Below, piece by piece: positions 34,783-46,525 of a stretch of DNA of 64,000 bases. The DNA is from Sepiola atlantica (Eukaryota; Mollusca; Cephalopoda; Sepiida; Sepiolidae): the NCBI GenBank assembly GCA_963556195.1, contig OY744525.1, positions 59,880,328-59,944,327 on the forward strand. The letters run 5' to 3'. The notes beneath the pieces were generated by a model. That model saw nothing but the letters and a program-made list of their open reading frames with translations. It made no database searches and was not told the DNA's origin. Each line of letters starts with the position of its first letter. Positions within the stretch are counted from its first letter, which is position 1. A program made the translations under genes and the position numbers.

Positions 34783-35254
34783 TAGTTGATAAAATTGAAA
34801 TATAAGCCATATTAGCAATACAAGATACATTTTTTTTTACATTAATCCTATCAATTTCGGAATAAAATTCCTTCTTCAAGGGTGACCAGTATTGAGTCAT
34901 TTTTTTTTCATCAAAAAACAAGAATAAAACAAACTTATTTCTTTGTTACTTGATAAACGTCTTTGGTACGATGTCTCCGCAGTGTTGTTATCGGCGGTTA
35001 TGATTCAAATCCGGTGTCGAACGAGAGAAGCGTTGAATCATAACCGCCGATAACAACACTGCGGAGACATCGTACCAAAGACGTTTATCAAGTAACAAAG
35101 AAATAAGTTTGTTTATTCTTGTTTTTTGATGAGAAAAAAAAATGACTCAATACTGGTCACCCCTGGAGAAGGAATTTTATTCCGAAATTGATAGGATTAA
35201 TGTAAAAAAAAAAAAAAAAAATTATCTTGTATTGCTAATATGGCTTATATTTCA

Positions 35255-35256
<2 letters not shown>
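34783..35256. repeat. Near-perfect 470-bp palindrome
   Basis: Arms of about 225 bp (34783-35007 and 35032-35256) match almost base for base, with a 24-nt loop (ATCCGGTGTCGAACGAGAGA... near 35008-35031). Differences are short A/T run lengths and a few substitutions. Both ends are bounded by (AT)n. Each arm carries the same short frame (TQYWSPLxKEFYSEIDRINV). A transcript through it would form a very long double-stranded RNA. Confidence 0.9.
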
Positions 35257-35261
<5 letters not shown>

Positions 35262-35335
<74 letters not shown>

Positions 35336-35342
35336 ATGTGTG
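35262..35342. repeat. (AT)n plus (GT)n
   Basis: About 53 bp of AT followed by GT dinucleotides. Confidence 0.95.
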
Positions 35343-35539
35343 TATATTTTGCAATAAAATAGTTTTTAATTGAATATCAAGATACTATTCTTTAATAATG
35401 TTATCATACTAGACTAGTGTTCAAGAGAGATGTAGAAAACTTATAGGTCATTTTAGAAATAGACATTCAAATAAAAATAAATTTACAAAAAATAGTTGCA
35501 GTTTCATTAAAGACGAAACACGTGTCTGTAGATAACTAC

Positions 35540-35541
<2 letters not shown>

Positions 35542-35603
<62 letters not shown>

Positions 35604-35747
35604 TGGAAATCGCTCCAAATAAGGCATGGAGCCACTTGACGGAACAAACTAAACTAAAATACTACTTTAAGATAAAAAAACTAGCCAAAGATAAGTGTTA
35701 TATGGATAGATTCCGAAAGTAAAACCAAGGTCCTCTTTTTACTCTCC

Positions 35748-35819
<72 letters not shown>
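35542..35819. repeat. Two (AT)n tracts
   Basis: (AT)n at 35542-35599 and 35752-35819, separated by about 150 bp of sequence without a recognised feature. Confidence 0.95.
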
Positions 35820-35822
<3 letters not shown>

Positions 35823-35829
35823 CTATGTA

Positions 35830-35979
35830 AGCTTAGTGGGAGAGAATCTCAGCAGAGTGCTCGATTATTAAGAAAAATAAGAGCGTAATATTTATTTAAA
35901 GCGTCGGTTTCAATTCCTAACAAAGGGTACCTATAAAGGCCTCTTTATCGAAACTCTCTTCAGCCTCAGTTTTTAACTG

Positions 35980-35981
<2 letters not shown>
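35830..35981 (-). repeat. Conserved tail of hairpin elements, minus strand
   Basis: CAGAGTGCTCGATTATTAAG and GAGCGTAATATTTATTTAAA match the tail at 9949-10000, followed by a GTCGGTTTCAATTCC segment like that in the foldback element at 10003. No long hairpin is seen here. Confidence 0.65.
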
Positions 35982-36048
<67 letters not shown>

Positions 36049-36056
36049 GAGAGAGG

Positions 36057-36089
<33 letters not shown>

Positions 36090-36090
36090 T
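35982..36090. repeat. (AT)n, (TAGA)n and (GA)n compound repeat
   Basis: Three adjacent simple repeats. Confidence 0.95.
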
Positions 36091-36239
36091 AAATGATGGT
36101 TTCCGGTTACAGGTAAAGCAAAATTCTTCCGTAAAAATAATTGGATCCTCTCTGGTACCAACATCGTAAAAAAAGTAAACAAATAAATACAAAAAAATCC
36201 TTTAAAAGCGATGTATATTTCTTTCATTTACAGCAGCAG

Positions 36240-36400
36240 ACAAGTTAGCTCAGAGAGTACAGTGTCAGACTGTCATTATAAGTGGTGACTAATGTCTCGG
36301 ATTCAAATTACTGGGTTGGTGTGCTCGCTGCGTCTAGCCACACTGATGAGTCTTGAAAAAACGGTACACGTATCTGTGGATGAATATATTTTATATATAC
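36240..36400 (+). mobile_element. tRNA-headed SINE with ruined hammerhead
   Basis: GTTAGCTCAGAGAGTACAG (box A-like) and CGGATTCAAAT (box B-like) precede CCACA-CTGATGA at 36342. Stem I CCACA/TGTGG still pairs, but the GAAA core has become AAAA and stem II is partly deleted. Confidence 0.65.
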
Positions 36401-36744
36401 ATCTATTTGTAATAAAATCTATTTTAATAAAAAATAAAACATAACTATTTCTTAATGGCAATTTTCACCTGATAACTTTTCAAAAAATGATATCTAGCTA
36501 AAGAAATGATATCTTCTTATCTTTGTGTCACTTATTCAAATCTATATTTTGTATTCAACGGCTATACACCCATTGTCACTGCTAGTTTAGTATTATTGAA
36601 CTCGGTTAGTGTTCAGGAGAAATGGAAGTAAATTATACTTTTTTTAGGCTGTTGTATAGGCCTAGTCTGAACGTCCAGCGTACACCTTTTAAAACCCAAC
36701 ACATGTCAATAGCCGAAAAAATGATAAACATGAGAATTTTATTT

Positions 36745-37320
36745 AATAAACACTAGATACAATAATTTGCGGCTACTAACAATCCCATCCACGGCAATAA
36801 ATTGCTTTATGTTGTTTTATTTCAGGATAAACACTAGCTTCAATAATTGGTTATTACCAACTCTCTTTTCAGGATAGCCAAGTATCCTTTTCAGGACAAC
36901 AAACTGTCTATTTCAGAATAAACAGTAGATAGAATAATTTGCAATTACTACCTGTTTCATTTTGGACAACCAACTATCCTTTTCAGGACAACTAAGTGTC
37001 TTTTTTAGAAGAAAAACTGGCTACAATAATTTGTAATTAAAAACTGTCCTTTTCAGGACAAACAACTGTCCTTTTTAAGATAAACACTAATTACAATAAT
37101 TTGTAATTAAAAACTGTACTTTTCAAAACAACCAACTGTCCTTTATAGGATAAACACTTAATACAATATTTTTTAATTACAAACTGTTTTTTTTTCAAAG
37201 CAACCCACTGTCCTTTATATAATACACACTAGATACAATAATTTATAATTACAAACTGTACTTTTCAGAACAACCAACTTCCTTCATAAGAGAAATACTA
37301 GATACAATAATTTGAAATTA
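36745..37320 (+). repeat. 70-72 bp degenerate tandem repeat
   Basis: At least seven units with ACACTAGATACAATAATTT, TAATTACAAACTGT and CTTTTCAGGACAACCAACTG. Anchors near 37011, 37081, 37151 and 37222 give a period of about 70 bp. Earlier units (36750-36930) are more diverged. Confidence 0.8.
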
Positions 37321-37742
37321 CAAATCTATATTTTATATTGTACATCTACAATCCAATTGTCACTGTTGGTTTATCCTTATTTGACTGAGCAAATTATCCG
37401 TAATTATACATGTCAGATTTTCATAAATAACTTTTGTCTTTTTTAGGATTCGTATGTATGCGCGATGTATGTATGCGTAGAAGTGCATTTGTTTGTGTAA
37501 ATGAAAAGTACATTAAAAGCCTTAGAACGGAGGAAGATAACGGTTACGAAATTGCTAGTTTCTTCAGGGGCGGGAGTGAAGGTGATGAATGAATGATAAC
37601 AATAAAAAAGAAAATAAATACAAAACGAAATGATAAGAACGTGTTTTGGAGAAATGCAGGCAAAAGAGATAAATGAAAACAAAAAAGATCTATATATCTA
37701 TATGTTGTTTATCTGTCAGTCCATATATATATATATATATAT

Positions 37743-38341
37743 AGTAAGTTATGAAAATATATTCATGGCAATTGAAGAATAGGAAATAGGAAGTAAAATC
37801 AACCGAACCTATGTTTGCGAGAAGCCCAACGATTGGCTAAGAGAAAAACAAAGAAACAGGGATGAGTCATCCTATAGAAAACAGAACAATAGAATAGGAA
37901 ATAGGAAGTAAAATCAACCGAACCTATGTTTGTGAGAAGCCCAACGATTGGCTGAGAGAACAACAAAGAAACAGGAATGAATCATCCTATAGAAAACAAA
38001 ACAATAGAATAGGAAGTAAAATCAACCAAACCTTTGTTTGTGAGAAGCCCAACGATTGGCTAAGAGAACAACAAAGAAACAGGAATGAATCATCCTATAG
38101 AAAACAAAACAATAGAATAGGAAATAGGAAGTAAAATAAACCGGGCCTTTGTTTGTGAGAAGCCCAACGATTGGCTAAGAGAACAACAAAGAAGCTGATT
38201 GGTTAACTAGCTAGACGTATATATAAAAACACCCGGCAAAACTAACTTCATGCATTTTAGCCCGACGATTCCTTCCGGGAATGAAACACAGAAGCCTCTG
38301 TGTAGCTTAATTGCCATGAATGTATTTTCATAACTTACTAC
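37743..38341 (+). mobile_element. Hammerhead-bearing element with internal tandem units
   Basis: The ends are inverted copies, TAGTAAGTTATGAAAATATA (37743) and TATTTTCATAACTTACTA (ending 38341). Inside are four tandem units of 107-116 bp (37776-38200) containing AAGCCCAACGATTGGCT, then a GTTAACTAGCTAG block and a hammerhead-like sequence. The single-unit relative is at 33173-33412. A tail with AGCTCTACTCACGTATCGAG follows at 38344. Confidence 0.8.
38256..38310 (+). ncRNA. Hammerhead-like motif with a core mutation
   Basis: Stem I TTTAGC/GCTTAA, stem II ATTCC/GGGAAT-type pairing, GAAA, and a long stem III (ACACAGA/TCTGTGT) are present. The CTGANGA box reads CCGACGA, a change at an essential U, so catalysis is probably lost although folding is kept. 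Confidence 0.55.
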
Positions 38342-38444
38342 CTAGCTCTACTCACGTATCGAGCACTGTTGGACTAAATACTGAAAATTGATACATAAAA
38401 AATGATATCGCCTTGTAACATTTTATGTGGATACATGAAATAAT

Positions 38445-38448
<4 letters not shown>

Positions 38449-38487
<39 letters not shown>
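38449..38487. repeat. (AT)n microsatellite
   Basis: About 39 bp of AT dinucleotides, following the tail of the element at 37743. A further (AT)n lies at 38793-38846. Confidence 0.95.
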
Positions 38488-38490
<3 letters not shown>

Positions 38491-38644
38491 TGAGCCCTGT
38501 TCGGAAAGTTAAAAATAGACTGTTACCTAGCTATATACAAAGTACCGAATACGTTTGTTGAACACTCTAGACTGTCTACTATCTGTGACCTGCTTTCTCA
38601 ACGCACCAATAGAACATAATTTTCCTTCTTTACGTGAACATTTC

Positions 38645-38785
38645 TCCTGGACGTGCGGGTAGAGTGCTAGCTTGTAGAATCGAGACTAATTCTGTAGTGG
38701 GTTCGTGCCCGAGGACCATCTGGAATTGTCACTTCTACACTGATAGCAAAAGCTTGAAGTGCCGGCGTATGTACGTTTAAAATGA

Positions 38786-38790
<5 letters not shown>
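38645..38790 (+). mobile_element. Decayed tRNA-headed SINE
   Basis: GTGCGGGTAGAGTGCTAGC (box A-like) and GTGGGTTCGTGCCC (box B-like) precede CTACACTGATAG, the remains of a hammerhead. An AT-rich tail and (AT)n follow. Confidence 0.55.
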
Positions 38791-38849
<59 letters not shown>

Positions 38850-38854
<5 letters not shown>

Positions 38855-39912
38855 TTTAAGTTACTGGTCTAAAAAAAAAGCAAGAGTTATCCGGGTTAAA
38901 ATTAATTCCTATACTTTTTTTAACAGATCAACAAATAATCTTTTATCAAGTCTCCAGGTTACAGTTCAAAACTGCAGTTAAAATTAAGTTCAATGATCTA
39001 TAGTTTATATTAATCAGAGCTTTCACCTATTAATAGTGTACATTTGAAAAGTTCAAAACATATAGATTATGATTTCAAAAATCTGAAACCTACTTTGGGA
39101 ATCAATACTCACTTCCCATATACGCACTTTCCTAAAAGAATTTTTATTAGTAAAATTACATTTAAATAAAGATACAGAATGTAAGTGATTTTCATCATCA
39201 GTATATTTCAAAATTTATCAATTTTAAAACACTAGTAAGATTATATTGATATTTAAAGAACAATTCCGATTTAGGAGAGAATAAATCACAGATTTCAACA
39301 GATTCTTTTCAAATAATATAAATAAAAAAGTAACTCAGATGAACTTCTTTTATTAATCGTTTTTTATTTATTTTTCTTTCTTTCAATGTTATTCAAAACC
39401 ACTCTTAAAGTCCAACACAATCCAATAGTGGAGCGATCATTTAGAATATCCGTTCCTAACGTATCTAGTTTTAATCGATCTTTTAATAAAAGTTCATTTT
39501 TTTAAACAATGATCGTTGTTATTCAGATTAAATACAGATTCACAAAATTGCTTGTAGGCATCTGGTCCAGTAATTTACTGCAATTTTTGAATGGTATTAT
39601 TCCAGAAAACTATCACTCTAGCCGGCTATCACCTTTGTTTAATTATTTATTTGATATAATAAATTACTGCTTGAAGTCCTTTATTTGTAATTGTCCTATT
39701 TTCCTATACATATATGCAATAGGTTTTTATAGTAACAGTAATTAATTAAATTGATTTAATAAAAAAAGATAAATTACCAAATTAAATATTATGTTCATTA
39801 ATTTTCAAGGGAGGTAATTTAAATGGAACCTATTAGTTATTAAAATTACAATAAAATTAAAGAATACCGAAATCTAGATTATTAGCCGCCGGATGACAAG
39901 TAGTTTTTGTTC

Positions 39913-39917
<5 letters not shown>
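38850..39917. other. Gene-free AT-rich stretch
   Basis: No repeat family or coding region is recognised. Confidence 0.55.

Positions 39918-39992
<75 letters not shown>
39918..39992. repeat. (CT)n plus (AT)n
   Basis: About 32 bp of CT followed by about 43 bp of AT. Confidence 0.95.
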
Positions 39993-39993
<1 letters not shown>

Positions 39994-40139
39994 CTAATTA
40001 TTAAGGAGGAATTTAACTTTGTAAATACCGAGTCGGCGGGTATTTTTACACGAGCAGTTGAAAGTGATCTTACAACAACAAACTGTGTTGGAGCTTGCAT
40101 GAAGCTATTAGTACTGCTTGTTATTAAACTCACTTTAGT

Positions 40140-40300
40140 AAAGGAGACTTATAATAATATTTATAAATAAATATTAATTATTTATTATCATCGATGATTC
40201 ATGCTTCAGTGCAGGAAGTAAATTCCCGACGGTCCGCGGGCTCGAACTCCGATCACAAATCGCTACTGAGCCAAGAGCGTTCCGCCGTTAGCCACCGTGA
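40140..40300 (-). mobile_element. tRNA-headed SINE with ruined hammerhead, minus
   Basis: On the minus strand, GTGGCTAACGGCGGAACGC (box A-like) and GGAGTTCGAGCCC (box B-like) precede CCTGCACTGAAGC and a GATGA palindrome where stem III would be. Stem II and GAAA are lost. Confidence 0.55.
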
Positions 40301-40601
40301 ATTAGTTAATAATTAAGGAGGAATTTAACTTTGTAAATACCAAGTAGTTCGAGGAAACTTGGATTCGATGTAAGTTGGATATTTTATCGTTTTTTTTTTT
40401 TGCCTTATAATATATTTCTGTGGAGGCGAACTTTTGATTTCTGAAGAACACATGGTCGAAAGATCCAGAATTGACATATTAATTTTGGTTGTTCGCCTAT
40501 GGGAGAAACGGTCCGTTAATGTACCGAAGCTTTGGGATTTGGAAAAAATTGAGCAGAAGAACGAATACAATTTTGGTCGCTGCAATTGAGCTTACATTTC
40601 G

Positions 40602-40632
40602 TTTATATATATATATATGTTTATATATATAT

Positions 40633-40689
<57 letters not shown>
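40602..40689. repeat. (AT)n with TGTTT breaks, plus (GT)n
   Basis: AT-rich microsatellite ending in GT dinucleotides and a G run. Confidence 0.95.
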
Positions 40690-40830
40690 GGGGGGTGTAT
40701 TTCCCTTATTTTGCCCCTTTGTATGTTCGATATAATTGCTTTACAACCTATTTTAAGTGGATCGTAATTATCAAATCCAAACATTACCTCAACTTCTTTG
40801 TTTTAACTTCGAACTTTATTTCTATTCGCT

Positions 40831-40892
40831 GTGCTGATGAATATACTTGATATCAATAAAAATCAATATCGTCTCAGAAACGATTGTACACG
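40831..40892 (+). ncRNA. Hammerhead ribozyme motif, extended stem II
   Basis: Core CTGATGA (40834-40840) and GAAA (40877-40880) are intact. Stem I is GTG/CAC plus a wobble, stem III is ACG/TGT with one wobble and an AT loop, and the cleavage base is A40888. The long stem II has a clear GATAT/ATATC helix but poorly paired base. It is a sister of 2102-2159. Confidence 0.5.
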
Positions 40893-40970
40893 AAATTGTT
40901 GTTTTTTATGTTGAATTCTTGAAACGTACGTAAAAATGAGATGTCACAAATTTATTTTCGCTATTTAAAA

Positions 40971-41145
40971 TTGGCCGTGTGGTTAAGGCGTCGGATTTGA
41001 GTTGTAAAATATTCGTAATCCGGGGTTTCAAATCGCATGACCGGTAGTGAATATTCATATCTCTATGCTGATGAGTCCCGATTATTTAAGGACGAAACGT
41101 ACACGTACATAATAGATAATAAACAATAGCAAATATTTATTATTA
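40971..41145 (+). mobile_element. tRNA-headed SINE with intact hammerhead
   Basis: GGCCGTGTGGTTAAGGCG is a near-consensus tRNA box A region and GGTTTCAAATC (41024-41034) a box B. The linker GACCGGTAGTGAATATTCAT matches the SINE at 3152. The hammerhead at 41064-41111 and an ATAATAGATAATAAACAA tail follow, ending at (AT)n and (GA)n from 41146. Confidence 0.8.
41064..41111 (+). ncRNA. Hammerhead ribozyme motif, all stems paired
   Basis: Stem I TATG/CATA, core CTGATGA (41068-41074), stem II GTCC/GGAC, GAAA (41094-41097), stem III ACGT/ACGT with an AC loop, cleavage after A41107. No core base is changed. Confidence 0.75.
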
Positions 41146-41161
41146 TTATATATATATATAT

Positions 41162-41195
<34 letters not shown>

Positions 41196-41379
41196 AAGAA
41201 CATAAGAATAAAGATATGATGTATACTTTTAAAGTAAAACCTACAATAAAAAATTGATGCTCGATATACGAAATAGAGCAATTATATAAACAAGTGAAAG
41301 ATGAGAATAAAAATTGTGCAAAATACAATATCTATTATGTCATCAGTTGTTCAAAACAATAGGTTTTAAATAAAATAAA

Positions 41380-41610
41380 TTTTATTATTTCTTCTTTAAG
41401 CCATGGCTTTTCAAAGAATGATATCTTATCGTCAGAGGAGAGCAAACAGATAAGTTGGCAATGGGGACATTACCAAAAGTCAAAATTTGAAAAGATATTA
41501 AAAAAACTTATATAAAATGTAAAAAGAAAATATAAGCAAAAGTTCACCGTCGAAGGTACCATAAGAGTTGGTAGAAGCAGATTTGAAGTAAGGTAAAATC
41601 CAGTTCAATT
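41380..41610 (+). repeat. Dispersed repeat shared with 60790-61040
   Basis: Shared blocks include TTTCTTCTTTAAGCCA, GGCTTTTCAAAGA, GATAAGTTGGCA and a later GTTCACCGTCGAAGG / GTCCGGTGACGAAAG segment. Confidence 0.65.
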
Positions 41611-41708
41611 TTAGGAAAAAATTAGCATCGGTGAAGTTGTGGATAGGCAAATACTATTAAATGGCCTTTTCCTTTTGATTCAAATGAAATTATATACATA
41701 ATCGAGTA

Positions 41709-41710
<2 letters not shown>

Positions 41711-41755
<45 letters not shown>

Positions 41756-42003
41756 AATTACATAAACAATAGTATAGCCTTACGTCAAGCAACCAACGTT
41801 TCAATGCATATTACCGCATCTTATCAAAGGCAGAGCTAAAAAATCTTTGATAAGATGCGGTAATACGCATTGAAACGTTGGTTGATTGACGTAAGGCTAT
41901 AATATTGTTTATGTAATATTATAAATGCTCTACTTGGTATTGAGCACTCTTGAAAAACTTGGTTTTATGTTCACTTTATTAACACATTTGAACTTGATCA
42001 ATT
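41711..42003 (+). mobile_element. Foldback element with tail and hammerhead relics
   Basis: After (AT)n at 41711-41752, arms at about 41755-41828 and 41845-41918 are near-perfect complements (CTTACGTCAA, CCAACGTTTCAATGC, TACCGCATCTTATCAAAG). Each arm holds TTGATAAGATGCGG...GCATTGAAAC, a hammerhead layout with C3 and G8 of the core changed. The tail ATGCTCTACTTGGTATTGAG at 41930 follows. Confidence 0.75.
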
Positions 42004-42050
42004 AATATATATATATATAGATAGATATAGATATATATATATATATGTGC

Positions 42051-42081
<31 letters not shown>

Positions 42082-42111
42082 TGTATGTATGTATGTATGT
42101 ATGTATGTATG
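42004..42111. repeat. (AT)n/(GATA) and (ATGT)n
   Basis: AT-rich microsatellite followed by about 15 ATGT units. Confidence 0.95.
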
Positions 42112-42589
42112 CATATGAGTGCTTTATGATGTGTATTTATATGAACATATGTGCATTTATGTGAATGCAAGTTCTATTCATATACAAATATACGCGAGTG
42201 TGTGTTGTTATCAATCAGTTCAATTTGCAATCATAAACCATGGGAATACTTTAAATTAGTCACAATTCTGTGCTTGTGATGGAGTGCGAAGATAAACATT
42301 ATGGCGTTGGTCTGTTCAGGGTGTCAGAAATGCGCCATCATTTTACACATTGAGAGAGCGACAGAACGACAGATAAGGCCGTAGAGGGAGATACAAGAAT
42401 AGAAAATTGAAGAAAAAAAAGAAATAAAGAAAAAATGGGAAAGATTATATCAAGAAGACAGAAGAAGGAAACGTAATTTTTTTTCTCTAACCTTTTCTTC
42501 TAGACCAATAGCCCATCCCCCATTTTCTTCGATCATCCACCCACACAAAACAAACCTTCAATGTTCACATAAATTCATTTATTTACAGG

Positions 42590-42800
42590 TTCTACCAACC
42601 CGGCGTTGTCCAGGACTTTTTGATTTTCACATTTGCTTTGTCGTTTTTTTACCAAATTATTTTTTTAGGGTTTTTAAAGTTAAATTTAATTATCATGGAA
42701 CATTAAATTCTTACCTGAATATTTTTTATAAAGCTGTTGTGGAGTGTTAACATCCCTCACAACAATAATAAGCTTAGGCTATCACATTGCTTGCTTGCCC
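42590..42800 (+). repeat. Dispersed repeat fragment
   Basis: ACCAACCCGGCGTTGTCCAG near 42596 begins a segment whose GCTGTTGTGGAGTGTTAACA part (42732) recurs at about 44640, with AT-rich spacers also similar to 54900-55000. Confidence 0.55.
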
Positions 42801-43019
42801 CTCTGCTATTGGGTTTTGGAGTGAGCACTAATTTCTGCGTCTACTCATCTCGAGATATGTCAGAAAAGAGACTACAATCCTCTTGTGTAGAAATGAGTTT
42901 CGATTCTTAACTTCATTTTATTCGCTAGGGTCACCTTCTTAACCCTTTTTAATCATTCCTCGTTTGTATAACCGTCATTCCCTCAATTCTCTGTGTACTT
43001 AAAACTAAACGTAACTTCC

Positions 43020-43165
43020 ATGAGCAAAGTTTATTTCCAAGAACTACCAATCTGTGGAGCACAATACAACGGAGCTGTTTCCCAGCTGACTACAGAATGG
43101 TCGTTTTCAAGTCCAATGTAAACAAATTCTTGTTGAGCCTTTTAATTAAATTCTACTCAGTTTCA
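43020..43165 (+). pseudogene. LINE C-terminal fragment
   Basis: The frame reads EQSLFPRTTNLWSTIQRSCF then PADYRMVVFKSNVNKFL, the C-terminal tail of the same kind of RT as at 55527-55961. No other domain is present. Confidence 0.7.
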
Positions 43166-43229
43166 ACCATCGTTACCAATCCTCACAATATGAAACAGTG
43201 ATTGTAACCGACAGAGTCTGCCCTTTAGG

Positions 43230-44740
43230 GCGCACTAATATGCATCTTAAGGGGGGTGGGGGAGCTCTACGTAGAAACAAGTGGAGATCTAAGAACTAGT
43301 ACATATATCTCCAAGGAACCAGCTATAGAAAACAAACAGGGAGGATGGCACCGGGCTGTCTGAGAAAGACATGTGAGATTGTCAATTGCATTTAAATCTT
43401 ACACAGGCCGAGTTTAAACAGGTGGACCAAGTTTTGGCAAAATCTTTTTATCGCCAACGAAAAACATACGTGTGCCAGTACTATGTGGGTGGGCGTGCGA
43501 GGCCGGAGTGGAGATCGCCCCTTAGGCTGTCATCATTAATTAGGGCGAGAGCCTCCTTTCTCCAGCGGGGTACGGATAGTTGCTTTTTGTCTTGATAATA
43601 TCTGAATCAGTATATCCCACACCACACCCGATCCCGAAAGAGGAGGAAAGACACAGAGAGAAAGAGAGAGTGTTACAATATGCCTCTTTGGGAAAAGAAA
43701 GGATTTTGTTTTGAGTGGACAGTCAGTTAGAAATTGGGATTCGGCCTGGACGGTTGTGTTAGCGACCGGCAAGTGGAGGATCGCGCGAAAGGCCCCTCGT
43801 TTGGATGACATTGCCTGTGGTATTCCCCACCACCGTTTCTCCAAACATAGATTAAGTTACAACTTACTTAAGGACTTGCCATCGTGAATGAATACACACA
43901 CACAGAGACGAGATAGTTAGTAAACAAAGGCATTATCGAAAAGCAGACTTTAATTCGCCGTTTTAGAAACAGCTGTTATCTTGTTAATAATTAATGGATA
44001 CAAAAAGAAACTGATGTTGTTGAATTGTTCCTATTGTTGAATTGTTCCGCTGTGTAACTTTGCCTTCACAGAATCACGAAATCGTCATTCATCCGACCGG
44101 AGGAATTCGACACATCATTCTTTTTTTTCAGCCACTATTGACGATCATCGCCAAAGAGGGTGTTCACAGTCTAGAAGGATTCCTGCACCGAGGACCAGAC
44201 GTGTGAGTACAGAGATAAAGACACGAGTGGACCACCTATGTTATAAGTGGTTCAGTGACACCAGATCAGAGTGAGGTATCTGTTTTACTCGGCACCGCGA
44301 CCGGGATATCAAACACCTGTGCGTGAGTGGCCGACGATGATACCCACGGGGCGAAGAGTGTGGGGTCTTGTGTTACATTTGGTTTCGTAACACAGGATCG
44401 AGTGGGGTCCTATGTTTACACATTGTTGTCTCACCATCCACCTAACAAATTCATTAACCTTTATCCTCGAGTGGCTTTTGCACCTTGATAAGCGGTGACT
44501 TGTAAGTACATAAAAATGAGAGCTTTCGGGATCTACCACTGTTTCGTTTTTTTTTTTTTAATAGGATTTTTTAAAGTTAAATTATTGCATTATCGTTTGG
44601 TCATCAAATTATTAATTGAAGCAAATTGTTATAAAACTGTTGTGGAGTGCTAACACCCCTCACGGCAATAATAGACTCTGCCTGGGAAGGACTATAAATG
44701 GTGTTTGTATTTGTTATATGTTGTGTTATGTCTAATGTTA
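43230..44740. other. Gene-free stretch with LINE 3' UTR piece
   Basis: Bases 44450-44520 (TTATCCTCGAGTGGCTTTTG, GATAAGCGGTGA) recur at 56060-56100 and, inverted, at 54484-54552, so they are LINE 3' UTR. The remainder has no recognised coding region. Confidence 0.55.
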
Positions 44741-44811
44741 GAACGAGAATAAAAATATATAAAGTTTCGGCAATGATGTAGTATAGTTAACAGCCGAGAA
44801 ATCGAAAACAA

Positions 44812-45288
44812 GCAAAATATACAACAAATAACTTTTACCAAAAGCAAGAAAATTTAATTTTCTATTGACCTGCATAGTTTTAATTTTCTAAAAGTGTTTT
44901 AAAGTTGTTGTTTTTTATCCACTAAACAATCCAACATGGCTGCCGTCGGATGTTGCCTTTAGCTTCTATTTCTTATAGATTACAAAAGAAAAATTGAAAA
45001 TTATGAAAAAAATTCAACTAATAACGGTCACCAAAGGCATTAAAATTCAATTTTAACTTACTCAAACTGTTTTAAAGTTTTTCTTTATTTCAAAATAAGT
45101 TGCAATATCTCGAAGCTTTTGGCCTAATGTAGTCAGCCATTTTTTTTCAAGCCTTCGGGGCTCCGACACAAATTTTGAAATTAAAAAAGCACAAAATGTT
45201 TCACAACTGTAAAACTATACAGGTCGATCAAAAATAAAATTTTCTTGTGTTTTGTAAAAGTTATTTGTTGTATATTATGTTTAAAAAT
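44812..45288. repeat. Imperfect inverted repeat
   Basis: ATATACAACAAATAACTTTT at 44818 is matched in inverse at 45255-45275. Arms are about 80-100 bp. Confidence 0.65.
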
Positions 45289-46029
45289 GAAATAAAACAA
45301 GTTTGCGATGAGAAAAGCTACAAATATCGGAAAATACCTGTATAAAGACCTTAAATCGACGCATTTGGTAAGAGGACAGAGAATATTTATTGTTTTAAAA
45401 GAATTGAATTGGTACAATTTTTAAAAAAAGAAAGAAAAGACATATTCGTTTTATTTATTTAAAGAATATTTAGCTGACAATGACAATTATTTTTACGGAA
45501 GAAGAAAGAGTTATTTCTTCTTAATAGTATTGACCATGACAGACATTTATTATTTCAAAAGGAATATTATTATTAACAGTAAATTATGCAGATTGATGTA
45601 GAAAGCACCGTGGAATTTCCAAGGGATCTTGCTAGTAATTATTATTATTGTTGTTACTCACTAGGAGTTCTCACACAAGTCATCATCAGTGATTGCTCAC
45701 TGATAATAACTGGTGGTGTTCCCTGGAGTCTGAGTGACAACAAGCTTTCCCAGATTTCCAGTACTCTCCACTTTTTTCGATAATCATTGCAAATGACTTT
45801 GTGTTATTGCAACAGCTGCTTACCATTGATTTCTCAGTAGCAACGACCACTGGTCTTCTCTGGGATTTGGGTGGCAATAAGCCTCTCCAAAGTCCTAATA
45901 CTCTCTGCACCCTTCCTTTGGAGGTCTGATTAGTGCTCTCTCTCTCTCTCTCTCTCCGTGGTCTATCCATCCTCCTTGACCCTTCACGACTATGTTGTAT
46001 GGTCTCAGCTGACGCTGATGCATTTTTTT

Positions 46030-46476
46030 TGGGGGGGGGGCAGTTTATAAGATTTCTGCAGTTTCAGTTCACGTGGTGTTCCTGTCATATTTTTGTTTTA
46101 TTTATGTTGCAACTTACATGTATCTGGTTAGTGTCCGTAGTTTATGTGGGTTGGTTTCTGCATTCAAAGATTTTCCTTAAGATTAAAGCTGTTCTCATCA
46201 CTGTCGTCCATCGTATAATCTCAACCTTCCCTTTTATTTCAATTTCCCCTAGATTTTTTTTCCAGTTTTTTTTTTTCGGGACTCTCCCTACGATTATATT
46301 GACTTTTTTCATGTCCCATATTCCTTTCAGTTCTCTGGGAAGTTCCGTGTATTTGCTTCATTTTTCCATCTCCTTGATCTGTGGTCTGCTCGGACGTCAA
46401 AATCTGCAATTTGGCAGGTTTTTTCCTTCTTGTTGAATATTATGACGTCTGGTCTCCTTGCTTGGATGAGTTTATC

Positions 46477-46525
<49 letters not shown>

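Noticed and set aside
40971..41040. Functional tRNA gene
   Set aside because: Box A and B resemble a tRNA, but the arms do not fold into a full cloverleaf and the sequence continues into a hammerhead, so it is a SINE head.
45933..46436. 167-codon plus-strand frame
   Set aside because: Hydrophobic shadow of a minus-strand LINE fragment.
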